Origin: CAYMUN01 sp964640775 | GTDB taxonomy: Bacteria; Patescibacteriota; Saccharimonadia; Saccharimonadales; UBA4665 | Direction of reading: 5' to 3' | Assembly (NCBI GenBank): GCA_964640775.1 | Contig: CAZXIT010000024.1 | Coordinates: forward strand, 1 to 13,055 | Length of the DNA stretch: 13,055 nucleotides | Shown here: piece by piece, positions 4,949 through 12,814 of the stretch | How positions within the stretch are numbered: position 1 is the stretch's first letter | Layout of the letters: every line of letters begins with the position of its first letter | Notes under the pieces: generated by a model | Seen by the model: only the letters and a program-made list of their open reading frames with translations | Database searches by the model: none | What the model was told of the DNA's origin: nothing | Position numbers and translations under genes: made by a program

Positions 4949-7900
4949 TTGGCAGTCAAAAAAGGCCGTTTGCAGGCCAGCGATTACGTGCACTTGCACA
5001 ACCACACACAGTACAGCTTGCTCGACGGCCTGACCAAGGTCCCGGCGCTAATCCAGCATGTCAAAGACAGCGGCATGTCCGCGGTGGCCATGACTGACCA
5101 CGGTACGCTGAGCGGCACCATTGAATTCTACAAAGAAGCCAAAGCCGCCGGCATCAAGCCGATTATTGGTCTGGAAGCCTACGTTGCCGCCCGCAGCCTC
5201 TATGACAAGGAGCCGGGCAAGGACAAGCAGTACTACCACATCATCTTGCTCGCCATGAACCACGAGGGCTATCAAAACCTGATGGCACTGTCGACTATCG
5301 CCAACCTGGAAGGTTTCTATTACAAGCCCAGGATTGACCGTGAACTGCTGGAAAAACATAACGAGGGCTTAATCTGCCTGAGCGGCTGCGCCAGCGGTGA
5401 AATCGGCGACGCGCTGCGCCAAGGCCAGTACGAACAAGCCAAAACGATCGCCGCTTGGTACAAAAAGGCCTTTGGAGACCGCTACTATTTAGAAATCCAG
5501 GACCATGGACATCCCGGCCATCCGGGCCACTGGACGGTGCAAAAAAGTATTAACGATCAGCTCATCAAGCTTGGCAAAGAGCTGGATATACCGGCCGTGG
5601 TGACCTGTGATGCGCATTATCTGAACCACCAGGACCAAGAGGCCCACGAAATCTTGCTCTGTGTCCAGACCGGCTCATTTTTGGCTGACAGCAAACGCAT
5701 GAGCCTCAAAGAATTCGACCTGCATGTTAACAAGCCCGAGGAAGTTATTGCGCGCTGGGGAGAAGAATACCCGGAATTCATCACCAATAGCCGGGCGATT
5801 GCTGATCGCTGCGACGTGGTGATTGAGCTGGGCAAAATCCTGATCCCAAAATTTCCTGTCCCCAAGGGCGAAAATGAAAAATCACATCTCGATAAGCTGG
5901 TATACCGCGGCCTGGCCTGGCGCTATGGCAGTACGGGGTACAGCGAAGCCAAAGTTGGCGGGCTCAGTGTGGCCGCCGCTAAAAAAGCTTTGCCGCCCAA
6001 TGTGCTGGAGCGGGCCGCCTACGAGCTGGGTGTTATTGAAAAAATGGGGTTCAACGGCTATTTTCTGATTATTGCCGATTTCATCAACTGGGCCAAAGAC
6101 CAAGGTATCGTGTTTGGTCCAGGGCGGGGCAGTGCCGCCGGCTCAATTATCGCCTACGCCCTCAAAATCACCGAGATCGACCCGCTGGTCTACGACTTGC
6201 TGTTTGAACGTTTCCTGAATCCGGACCGTATCAGCATGCCGGATATCGATATCGATATCCAGGATAACCGGCGCGACGAGGTCATCCAGTACTGCGTCGA
6301 AAAATACGGCAAGGAGCGGGTGGCCAACATCGTGACCTTTGGCCGGATGGCGGCCCGCAACGCCGTGCGCGACGTCTCGCGCGTTCTCCAAGTGCCCTAC
6401 GCTGAAGCTGACCGGCTGGCCAAGATGATCCCGCCGCCGGTGCAGGGCCGGCATATCCTGCTGGCGACCTCTATCAAAGAGAACCGCGAACTCAAACTGG
6501 AGTACGAGACGAATGACACCGCCAAAAAGGTCTTTGACCTGGCCGTACAGCTGGAGGGGACCATTCGCTCCCACGGCGTGCACGCCGCTGGCGTCGTGAT
6601 CGCCCCCGAGGATATCGTCTGCTACACACCGCTGGAAATGGCTCAAAAAGGCGTGGTCGCCACCCAGTACTCCATGGGCCCGATAGAAGAGCTTGGGCTG
6701 CTCAAAATTGACTTTTTAGGGCTGTCCAACTTGACTACTATCAATAACGCCCTCCGGATTATCAAACGGGTCTATGGCGCGGACATAGACATCAACACCA
6801 TTCCGCTTGATGATACAAAAACCTACGAACTGCTGACCCGCGGTGATACCACCGGAGTCTTCCAATTGGAATCGGGCGGCATGAAGCGTTATCTCAAAGA
6901 CCTGCGGCCGACAGTATTTGAAGATATTATCTCCATGGTGGCTCTTTATCGTCCCGGTCCCATGCAGTGGATTGACGATTTTATCGCCCGCAAGCACGGC
7001 GAGCGCAAGATTACCTACCTCCACCCGGCTATGAAGCCGGCACTGGAGAGTACCTACGGCGTCATCGTGACCCAGGAACAGGTGATGCAGATTTCCAAGG
7101 AAATGTGCGGTTTTACCGGCGGCCAGGCTGATACTCTGCGAAAAGCCATTGGCAAAAAGAATCCCCAGATGCTGGCTAAAATGAAGGCTGAGTTCATCGA
7201 TGGTGCCATCAAGACGGTCGGTGCTGAGAGGCCGCTGATGGAAAAGTTTTGGAAGCAGCTGGAAGACTTCGCGGCCTACTGCTTTAACAAAGCTCACTCG
7301 GCCTGTTACGCGATGATTGCCTACCAGACAGCCTACCTCAAGGCCAACTACCCGGCCGCCTACATGGCAGCAGTCATGAGCAGCGACTATGACGACACCG
7401 ACCGGCTGGCAATTGAAATCACCGAATGCAAGCATATGGGCATGACGGTGCTGCCGCCTGACGTCAACGAGTCGTTCGTGGAGTTCGCAGTGGTGCCGGG
7501 TACCCAGGATATTCGCTTCGGCATGGCAGCCATCAAAAACGTCGGTACTGGCGTGGTCGAAGAGATTTTGCGGGCCCGGGCGGAGGGCCAGTTTGAAAGT
7601 CTGGAGGATTTTCTTACCCGTGTCAGCAACCGCGTGGTCAACCGCAAGCCAATGGAAAGCCTTGTCAAAGCCGGGGCCTTTGACCGTTACGGCGACCGGT
7701 CAACCCTGCTGCACAACCTGGACTTGATCCTGGCTTTTGCCGCACGGCTCCAAAAACAGCGCAGCAGCGGCCAAACTGATATTTTTGGCAATCTGGAGGA
7801 TCCAACGCTCACTAGTCAGCCGCGGCTGGAGCTGCAGGTCCCTTCGGCTCAGATTGATAGCCGCGAGCAGCTGCTCTGGGAACGCGAATTGCTCGGCTTG

Positions 7901-8599
7901 TATCTGAGTCAGCACCCGCTCGAACTATTTGAGACTATCCTCAGCGAACAGACAGTGCCGCTCAATACCATCACCGTTGACCACCATGGCAAGTCGGTCA
8001 CTGTCGGCGGGGCTATCACCGAAATGCGTGAGATTACCACCAAAAATGGCCAAAAAATGGCCTTTGTCAAAATCGAAGATCGTTATGGCGAAGTTGAAGT
8101 CATTCTGTTTCCAAATAGCTACCAGCAAACTGCCGGCCTCTGGGAACGTGACCGAGTAGTGCTGATCCGCGGCAAGGTCAATGCCCGCGACAAAATGGGT
8201 GCTGACTCCGGGGAAGTTAAAATAATGGTCGACGATGCCCGAGAAATTACCAGCCAGCAAGCCAACGCCTACGAGGGCACTGGCAAAAAAGCCAAAACTC
8301 CGAAAGCTGCCAAGGCTGCCAAGCCGTCTGGACCAGTCAAGCCGGACGCGGACATGCCGCCAAAGGAGGCGGTACCCGAACGCCTCTACATCAGGCTAGT
8401 CAACACTAGTGACGAGCAAACGCTCTTCTCGCTCAAGCAAACCATCGACAGCCATCAGGGCAATACCGAAGTCGTGCTGGTCCTCGGCGAGGCTGCCAGC
8501 AAGCAAGCCATCAAACTCCCCGGCGGTATCGACCGTGCCAGCGAAGGCTTCAGCATACTCCAGCAGCTGGTAGGCCCCGAAAACCTCGTCCTCCAATAA
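4949..8599 (+). CDS. dnaE: DNA polymerase III subunit alpha (replicative polymerase)
   Basis: Complete 1216-aa DnaE, the catalytic subunit of the chromosomal replicase. Domain order: PHP domain (about 13-280) with HLHNHT (H15, H17), TDHGT (D50, H51), E76, H97, C147 and DAH (D221, H223); polymerase core with GPGRGSAAGS (390-399), catalytic aspartates in MPDIDIDI (D434, D436) and D588 in LLKIDFLGL; GVFQLESGGM and the YRPGPM block; a helix-hairpin-helix region (AAIKNVGTGVVEEI); internal clamp-binding motif QTDIF (942-946; E. coli has QADMF); an OB-fold (about 1010-1090); a Lys/Ala/Pro linker (about 1110-1138); and a short C-terminal domain. The start is TTG with a nearby GAGGG; the next Met (M43) lies inside the PHP domain. 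The complete PHP ligand set suggests an active 3'-5' exonuclease, unlike E. coli DnaE. Confidence 0.98.
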   Translation: MAVKKGRLQASDYVHLHNHTQYSLLDGLTKVPALIQHVKDSGMSAVAMTDHGTLSGTIEFYKEAKAAGIKPIIGLEAYVAARSLYDKEPGKDKQYYHIILLAMNHEGYQNLMALSTIANLEGFYYKPRIDRELLEKHNEGLICLSGCASGEIGDALRQGQYEQAKTIAAWYKKAFGDRYYLEIQDHGHPGHPGHWTVQKSINDQLIKLGKELDIPAVVTCDAHYLNHQDQEAHEILLCVQTGSFLADSKRMSLKEFDLHVNKPEEVIARWGEEYPEFITNSRAIADRCDVVIELGKILIPKFPVPKGENEKSHLDKLVYRGLAWRYGSTGYSEAKVGGLSVAAAKKALPPNVLERAAYELGVIEKMGFNGYFLIIADFINWAKDQGIVFGPGRGSAAGSIIAYALKITEIDPLVYDLLFERFLNPDRISMPDIDIDIQDNRRDEVIQYCVEKYGKERVANIVTFGRMAARNAVRDVSRVLQVPYAEADRLAKMIPPPVQGRHILLATSIKENRELKLEYETNDTAKKVFDLAVQLEGTIRSHGVHAAGVVIAPEDIVCYTPLEMAQKGVVATQYSMGPIEELGLLKIDFLGLSNLTTINNALRIIKRVYGADIDINTIPLDDTKTYELLTRGDTTGVFQLESGGMKRYLKDLRPTVFEDIISMVALYRPGPMQWIDDFIARKHGERKITYLHPAMKPALESTYGVIVTQEQVMQISKEMCGFTGGQADTLRKAIGKKNPQMLAKMKAEFIDGAIKTVGAERPLMEKFWKQLEDFAAYCFNKAHSACYAMIAYQTAYLKANYPAAYMAAVMSSDYDDTDRLAIEITECKHMGMTVLPPDVNESFVEFAVVPGTQDIRFGMAAIKNVGTGVVEEILRARAEGQFESLEDFLTRVSNRVVNRKPMESLVKAGAFDRYGDRSTLLHNLDLILAFAARLQKQRSSGQTDIFGNLEDPTLTSQPRLELQVPSAQIDSREQLLWERELLGLYLSQHPLELFETILSEQTVPLNTITVDHHGKSVTVGGAITEMREITTKNGQKMAFVKIEDRYGEVEVILFPNSYQQTAGLWERDRVVLIRGKVNARDKMGADSGEVKIMVDDAREITSQQANAYEGTGKKAKTPKAAKAAKPSGPVKPDADMPPKEAVPERLYIRLVNTSDEQTLFSLKQTIDSHQGNTEVVLVLGEAASKQAIKLPGGIDRASEGFSILQQLVGPENLVLQ

Positions 8600-8635
8600 C
8601 ACAAACCAGGTAGTCTTTAAATAAATCACATTATA

Positions 8636-8644
8636 TGATATAAT
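8636..8644 (+). promoter_or_regulatory. Extended -10 promoter of the 346-aa gene
   Basis: TGA followed by a consensus TATAAT (8639-8644) lies in an AT-rich stretch after dnaE. The predicted start (about 8651) is 3 nt before the ATG at 8654, and no ribosome site precedes the ATG. Confidence 0.65.
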
Positions 8645-8653
8645 ACTAAAATT

Positions 8654-9694
8654 ATGAATACGCAAGACCCTCGTATTGTCATTGAAGGTGCTGGCTTGAG
8701 GGCCAAGACACCGGAAGATGTTGCCTTGACAATCCAAATATTGAGCGGCATGTTTGCCAGCCATGGTATGGGTGTGCGGCTGGAAACCAATCCTGAGAGC
8801 CCGCCTTTTATGGAAGATTCCTGGGAGAATTTAACACCGCTGGATGATCTGCGGGCCTATGAGTCGCACCTCTTTGAGCAGGGGGACAAAAAAGGCGTGC
8901 GTGAAGCCAGGGGCTTATGGACTGGCCTGAGGCAGGCCTTTTTTGACAAAGTGCAGCATCCCGGAGACGATGACTGCCCGGTTGAATTCATCGACAACCC
9001 CCGCATGGCTGCCCATCTTGGGGACGCAGATGAGCGGTTTCAGTTTATGGCGACTGACAGCCTGACGGCCGCCGCCGAGTGGCTGATCAAAAACCCAGCT
9101 AGAGCCCCCGGCGTTAGCCGGGGCCACATTCGCCTGCTCGTCGGCTATGTCAACGCGGCTTTGCAGCCGGAGCAGCCTTTGTCAGCCGAGTTTTCCCGCC
9201 CGGCACCAGCTGCCACAGTTGAGCAAGAAGCCGGCAGTGCGGTGCGTGAGCCAGCGCGCTATCTCGATAAGGCTGTGATTGACGGGAAAGGCGAAACTGA
9301 AACTGAGCCGCTGCAGCTGGTCACCGTCGAATCAGTTAAGCGTTTCGCAATGGAGCGGCTAGGGCTTCGCGATAAGCAGTGCCAGCCGTTTTATGCCCTC
9401 ATCGATACGATCGCCGAGGAACTTGGTGGCAGCCTTGAGCCGCCAGACGACACGATGGAGACAACCAGGCAGGTCAATGAAGGCTTGTATTTCCTAGGTA
9501 CCAGGCCCGGACAGTTTCCCGGCATGAGCCCTCGAAAAGCTGTGTGGGGAGTATCGCCCCAGCAGTTTGCGGAAGTGTTTGATCGGTGGGTCGACGGTAA
9601 AATATCAGGCCGCCGTCCGCCGGGCGAGATAACCGTGCCCCGAGTGCTGGCCTATATTGCCGAAATTGATGCCGGTCAGACTCCTAGCGAATAA
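8654..9694 (+). CDS. Hypothetical cytoplasmic protein, 346 aa
   Basis: I do not recognise this protein. It has no signal peptide or transmembrane helix and appears to have two helical regions joined by a low-complexity linker. The N-terminal part (1-170) includes acidic patches and ends HIRLLVGYVNAAL. The Pro/Ala/Glu-rich linker runs from about 175 to 220. The C-terminal part (225-340) contains SVKRFAMERLGLRDKQCQPFYALIDTIAEELGG and FDRWVDGKISGRRPPGEITVPRVLAYIAEID. No catalytic or nucleotide-binding motif is visible. The start is supported by the promoter just upstream. It stands alone behind dnaE, transcribed from its own promoter, and its 3' end overlaps the convergent CAP gene by 11 bp. Base composition looks like that of its neighbours, so recent transfer is not suggested. 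It is probably a lineage-restricted gene. Confidence 0.85.
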   Translation: MNTQDPRIVIEGAGLRAKTPEDVALTIQILSGMFASHGMGVRLETNPESPPFMEDSWENLTPLDDLRAYESHLFEQGDKKGVREARGLWTGLRQAFFDKVQHPGDDDCPVEFIDNPRMAAHLGDADERFQFMATDSLTAAAEWLIKNPARAPGVSRGHIRLLVGYVNAALQPEQPLSAEFSRPAPAATVEQEAGSAVREPARYLDKAVIDGKGETETEPLQLVTVESVKRFAMERLGLRDKQCQPFYALIDTIAEELGGSLEPPDDTMETTRQVNEGLYFLGTRPGQFPGMSPRKAVWGVSPQQFAEVFDRWVDGKISGRRPPGEITVPRVLAYIAEIDAGQTPSE

Positions 9695-10598
9695 TACCGC
9701 TGGAGCGGGTCAGTATAAAGCCGGTAGTAAAGATGAAAACGATGGCGATATCAAGCAGCGGGTGGTGGCTAATGAAGGCCTCGCCGCGGACAATTGCCCG
9801 GTGCAGGCGCAGGCTGTGACGGGTGATGAACAGCGCGAGGGCAGCGCCAGCCAAAGCTGACATTGCCGCTAAGCTCCAGGCGGCTTGACCGCCAGTCAGC
9901 AGCTGGATCCGTGAGACCGGCTGGGCAGCGATTTCGGTGCTGGCACCACGAACGCTGCGGGCAGGCACAGTGCCGGTTGGCTCGGGGACCGTGAAGCTGA
10001 CCGTGGCTACCGCCGGCACTGGCTGGCCGTATTCGGCGACAACAATGGTTTCCGGCCCGTGGCCCTGGTAGTTCGGCGAGCTAGCTGCGCCGAAACCGAC
10101 ATTTTGATACCCGGCATTGAGGATATTGGCCCGGTGCTCGGGGCTGTTCATCCAGCCGGTGATGGTATCGCTGGCATTGCCAAAACCGTAAGCCAGGTTT
10201 TCGCCGGCCGCTTGATACTGGTAGCCGCTGGCTGCAATAAAGCTCCACGGTGTTTTTCCGTCAGGCGAGTTGTGCGACCAGTAATTTTTTTGCACCATAT
10301 CTTGGGCTTTAGCCTGGGCGGCAGCGGCCAGCTGAGGGTCTAGCGTCAGGGGCTGCTGTTTTTCGCTGCTTCGCCGGTCGTTGGTTTCACTGAGCAGCGT
10401 ACTGCCACTGAAATCACTCTGGGCACCGAGCACGCTGCTGGCCGACCAGGCGCTGTTTATCATCAGGCCGGCGCCCACAATCAGCAGCATTGGCAGGTAT
10501 GGCCAGTAGGATTTTAAGTAATGCTTGCTCTGCCGGTGGTGCTGGGCACGGCGTTTTTTATGGTGGACAGTTGGTTTTGGTCTTGTCGCTAGAGCCAT
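9684..10598 (-). CDS. Membrane-anchored CAP/SCP domain protein
   Basis: A 304-aa envelope protein. The N-terminus is very basic (His/Lys/Arg, 8-30), then a membrane anchor (34-54) leads to an extracytoplasmic CAP domain (about 68-195). The family signature is clear: SHNSPDG (108-114), AGENLAYGFG (131-140), WMNSPEHRANIL (149-160), NVGFGA (166-171) and VAEYGQP. The four cavity residues of CAP proteins are present as H109, E133, E154 and H155. Unusually, two more hydrophobic helices follow (about 240-259 and 281-299), separated by a basic loop (RHSLRLHRAIVR), so the protein likely spans the membrane three times with the CAP domain outside. CAP proteins act in cell-surface interaction or lipid/peptide binding, but bacterial roles are poorly defined. 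It lies 49 bp downstream of the methyltransferase gene on the same strand, with its own -10 elements in that gap. Confidence 0.93.
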   Translation of the reverse strand: MALATRPKPTVHHKKRRAQHHRQSKHYLKSYWPYLPMLLIVGAGLMINSAWSASSVLGAQSDFSGSTLLSETNDRRSSEKQQPLTLDPQLAAAAQAKAQDMVQKNYWSHNSPDGKTPWSFIAASGYQYQAAGENLAYGFGNASDTITGWMNSPEHRANILNAGYQNVGFGAASSPNYQGHGPETIVVAEYGQPVPAVATVSFTVPEPTGTVPARSVRGASTEIAAQPVSRIQLLTGGQAAWSLAAMSALAGAALALFITRHSLRLHRAIVRGEAFISHHPLLDIAIVFIFTTGFILTRSSGIIR

Positions 10599-10610
10599 GT
10601 GTTTGAGGGA

Positions 10611-10616
10611 AGTATA
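10611..10616 (-). promoter_or_regulatory. -10 element (TATACT) of the CAP gene
   Basis: On the minus strand TATACT (10616-10611) ends 12 nt before the ATG, predicting a leader of about 6 nt without a ribosome site. A second candidate, TGA plus TACAAT (10650-10642), overlaps the stop codon of the upstream methyltransferase gene and would give a leader of about 37 nt. Confidence 0.5.
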
Positions 10617-10647
10617 TTTTGGTTTTAATTGAACTTATTTTATTGTA

Positions 10648-11154
10648 TCACAAATACTTGCCGGCGTAGCGGCAGTGGTAAAGCGCCATAGCGGCCGCTT
10701 GGACGACGTTAAATGACTCTTTCTGTCCAAGCATGGGGATTTCCAAGATCTGATCTGCCAGCTGCAGTATCTCAGTTTCTAGACCTTCGACCTCGCGGCC
10801 AACGATAATGACTAGTTTCTGCGGCACGGTAAAGGCGGGCAAGGCGATTGAGCCGGCTGACTGCTCCAGGGCGGCGATGAGAAAGCCGTCTTTTTTAAGA
10901 CCGGCGATTAAGCTGGTAACATCGGTGCTGTGCTCCCATGGCAGCCACTGTTCAGCACCAAGCGCTGTCTTGCTGATCTGGCTATCAATTTTACGCGCCA
11001 AATGCGGCAGCCGATCATCAGTTGCCCGCAGTGGGTAAGGGGAGTAACCGCTTAGCCATACCTTGCCCACTCCCAGGCCTTCCGCTGTCCGCAGCAGGGA
11101 GCCAACATTGTGTGCGCTCCGCAGATTATGGGCTATCAGGACGAGTTCTACCAT
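10648..11154 (-). CDS. SpoU/TrmH-family RNA 2'-O-methyltransferase (SPOUT)
   Basis: A minimal SPOUT methyltransferase, 168 aa from ATG 11154, acting on ribose 2'-OH groups of tRNA or rRNA with S-adenosylmethionine. The three family motifs are visible. Motif 1 is LIAHNLRSAHNVGSLLRTAE with its conserved Asn and Arg. Motif 2 is LVIIVGREVEGLE, the AdoMet-binding knot region. Motif 3 is IPMLGQKESFNVVQAAAMALY, matching the IPM.G...S.NV..A pattern with Phe where Leu is usual. There is no extra substrate-binding domain, so it is closer in size to TrmL-like enzymes than to RlmB, and the RNA target cannot be told. A GTG at 11166 would add four residues, but it lies inside the predicted -10 box, while ATG 11154 has GGAG 7 nt upstream. 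It is divergent from the pilus ATPase gene. Confidence 0.93.
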   Translation of the reverse strand: MVELVLIAHNLRSAHNVGSLLRTAEGLGVGKVWLSGYSPYPLRATDDRLPHLARKIDSQISKTALGAEQWLPWEHSTDVTSLIAGLKKDGFLIAALEQSAGSIALPAFTVPQKLVIIVGREVEGLETEILQLADQILEIPMLGQKESFNVVQAAAMALYHCRYAGKYL

Positions 11155-11164
11155 ATGCCACTCC

Positions 11165-11170
11165 ACTATA
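11165..11170 (-). promoter_or_regulatory. -10 element (TATAGT) of the RNA methyltransferase gene
   Basis: TATAGT on the minus strand (11170-11165) ends 10 nt before the ATG at 11154; predicted +1 near 11158 leaves about 4 nt of leader. The GGAG before the ATG (11165-11162) would then lie mostly upstream of the transcript, so either this site or a start further upstream is used. Confidence 0.45.
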
Positions 11171-11192
11171 CCGTAAGTCCCTGCTTATGCTT

Positions 11193-11198
11193 TATACT
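11193..11198 (+). promoter_or_regulatory. -10 element (TATACT) of the PilB-like gene
   Basis: TATACT ends 8 nt before the ATG at 11207, predicting a start near 11205 and an almost leaderless mRNA. The AGGGGG between them is too close to the ATG (2 nt) for a normal ribosome site. It lies back to back with the methyltransferase promoter inside a 52-bp intergenic space. Confidence 0.55.
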
Positions 11199-11206
11199 AG
11201 GGGGAT

Positions 11207-12814
11207 ATGAGCCAGGACGCCCGAATTGACGAAGAACAATCTACCCAGCGGCGGGCCCGGATACTGGGCCTTGACTACCTAGATGTCTCGCAAATTACTG
11301 ATAAAAAACTATTTCGAGAATTGCTGAGTGTCGCCGAGCTGTACAAGATGCGGGTAATCCCGATTAAGATGGACCGCAGCAATCTCATGTTTGGCGTTAC
11401 TACCACGACCTCCCAGCAGACTATCCATAGTCTGCAGCAGCGGTTTATCGAGCAGCGCGTTACGTATGCCATTATTTCCGATACCGGCTTTCGCGACTAC
11501 ATGAAGCTGTATGACCCCCCCAAACAGGTAGTCTACGAGGATATCTCCGTTAAGCAGACGGGCAATAACGAGCGGGTCGAACAGATTTCTGACATTTTGG
11601 AGCAAGTGCGGGCTGATGACATGCTGGCCTATCTCGTTGCCCAGGCCCATCGGCTTAATGCCTCGGATATCCACCTCGAAAGCCAAGTGAACCAAGTGCG
11701 TATCCGCCTGCGTATCGACGGTATCTTGCATCCTATCGCTCATCTAAATATGGAGAAGTATCACATCCTGATTTCAGCTATCGCGGCCGCGGGCAATGTC
11801 TCCACGGCAGCTGACGAAGCCCAGCAGGGGCATATTGCTCAAAAAGTTGCCATGGCTGATGGCAATGTTGTCGATGTGAATGTCCGCTTGGAAACCGTGC
11901 CAACTATCAATGGCATGGATGTGGTGATGCGGCTTTTCAATATGGACGCCACTATGTACACCCTGGATAAGCTTGGTCTCTCGGAGCACGAACGGGCCAT
12001 CGTCGATGACATTATTGCCAAGCCGAGCGGTTTGGTGATGGTCGTCGGCCCAACTGGCTCCGGCAAAACGACCACACTGTATTCGATGCTCAATACTCTC
12101 AACAGCGACGAGCGCAAAATCATCACTATCGAAGACCCTGTTGAGTATCAGTTCCCGGGCATCACCCAGATTTCGGTTCATTCCAAGGAAGGCGGCAACG
12201 ATGGCAGCTTTGCAGGCAAGCTGCGAGCCGTGCTGCGGCTCGATCCTGATATCGTGATGGTCGGCGAGATACGCGACCTGGATACGGCAAAAACAGCCTT
12301 GCAGGCTGCACTGACCGGCCACCTGGTACTGGCGACCTTCCATGCCGGCTCAGCCGGTGCCGCCCTCACCCGGATGGCTGAGATTATTGGCCAAAATCCG
12401 CTGTTTGTATCGGCAATTCGCCTGGTTATGGCTCAGCGCCTGATTCGCCGCTTGGATGATTCGCTGAAGCAGGCCTATGCGCCCAGCGAAGGTGAGCTGG
12501 TCAAGATTAATCAGGTTCTGGCCACCTTGCCGACAGGTATCGAACGCCCCAGCCTCGAAGGCTTGCAATTGTACAAACCGGGCCATTCTGATGAAAATCC
12601 GTACGGATATACCGGCCAGATGGCTATTCGCGAGCAATTCACCATGAGCAGTGCTCTGCGCGAGCTGCTCGAAGACCCTAAATCCTACATCTCTGCCCAG
12701 TCCATCGAAGAAGCGGCCGCTAAATCCGGCATGCTGACCATGCTGCAGGACGGGATGCTTAAAGTCGTCCGCGGCGAAACGACGCTCGAAGAGCTGTACC
12801 GCGTTGTCGGCTAG
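11207..12814 (+). CDS. pilB: Type IV pilus assembly / type II secretion ATPase (PilB/GspE family)
   Basis: A 535-aa secretion ATPase that would power pilus extension at the cytoplasmic face of the membrane. An MshEN-like N-terminal domain (about 15-105) is followed by the N2 domain (ASDIHLESQVNQVRIRLRID) and the RecA-like core. Walker A is GPTGSGKTT (281-289, K287), the Asp box TIEDPVEYQFPG has E309 and D310, Walker B is LRLDPDIVMVGEIRD (343-357), and the His box is LTGHLVLATFHAG with H372 and H379. The segment after QRLIRR, where PilB and GspE usually carry a CxxC...CxxC zinc site, contains no cysteine and instead has a 60-70 residue Pro/Gly-rich stretch before GYTGQMAIREQ; indeed I see no Cys in the whole protein. 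Extension rather than retraction is inferred from the N-terminal domain. No other pilus gene is in view. Confidence 0.92.
   Translation: MSQDARIDEEQSTQRRARILGLDYLDVSQITDKKLFRELLSVAELYKMRVIPIKMDRSNLMFGVTTTTSQQTIHSLQQRFIEQRVTYAIISDTGFRDYMKLYDPPKQVVYEDISVKQTGNNERVEQISDILEQVRADDMLAYLVAQAHRLNASDIHLESQVNQVRIRLRIDGILHPIAHLNMEKYHILISAIAAAGNVSTAADEAQQGHIAQKVAMADGNVVDVNVRLETVPTINGMDVVMRLFNMDATMYTLDKLGLSEHERAIVDDIIAKPSGLVMVVGPTGSGKTTTLYSMLNTLNSDERKIITIEDPVEYQFPGITQISVHSKEGGNDGSFAGKLRAVLRLDPDIVMVGEIRDLDTAKTALQAALTGHLVLATFHAGSAGAALTRMAEIIGQNPLFVSAIRLVMAQRLIRRLDDSLKQAYAPSEGELVKINQVLATLPTGIERPSLEGLQLYKPGHSDENPYGYTGQMAIREQFTMSSALRELLEDPKSYISAQSIEEAAAKSGMLTMLQDGMLKVVRGETTLEELYRVVG

Noticed and set aside
6241..6260. 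Perfect 20-bp palindrome inside dnaE (GGATATCGAT and its complement).
   Set aside because: It encodes the alternating Asp-Ile run of the polymerase active site. Repeated GAT ATC codons make a palindrome automatically, so no separate function is needed.
6716..7435. Long minus-strand open frame within dnaE.
   Set aside because: It lies entirely under conserved polymerase motifs; the His/Val/Gly-rich translation is typical of antisense shadows in GC-richer coding DNA.
11155..11166. GTG start adding four residues to the RNA methyltransferase.
   Set aside because: The GTG lies inside the predicted -10 hexamer, while the ATG at 11154 has GGAG at a good distance and matches the family N-terminus.
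11515..11521. C7 tract in the PilB-like gene, and a G7 tract at 13022-13028 in the last gene, as possible phase-variation switches.
   Set aside because: Runs of seven are about as frequent as expected at this GC content, and both frames are intact.
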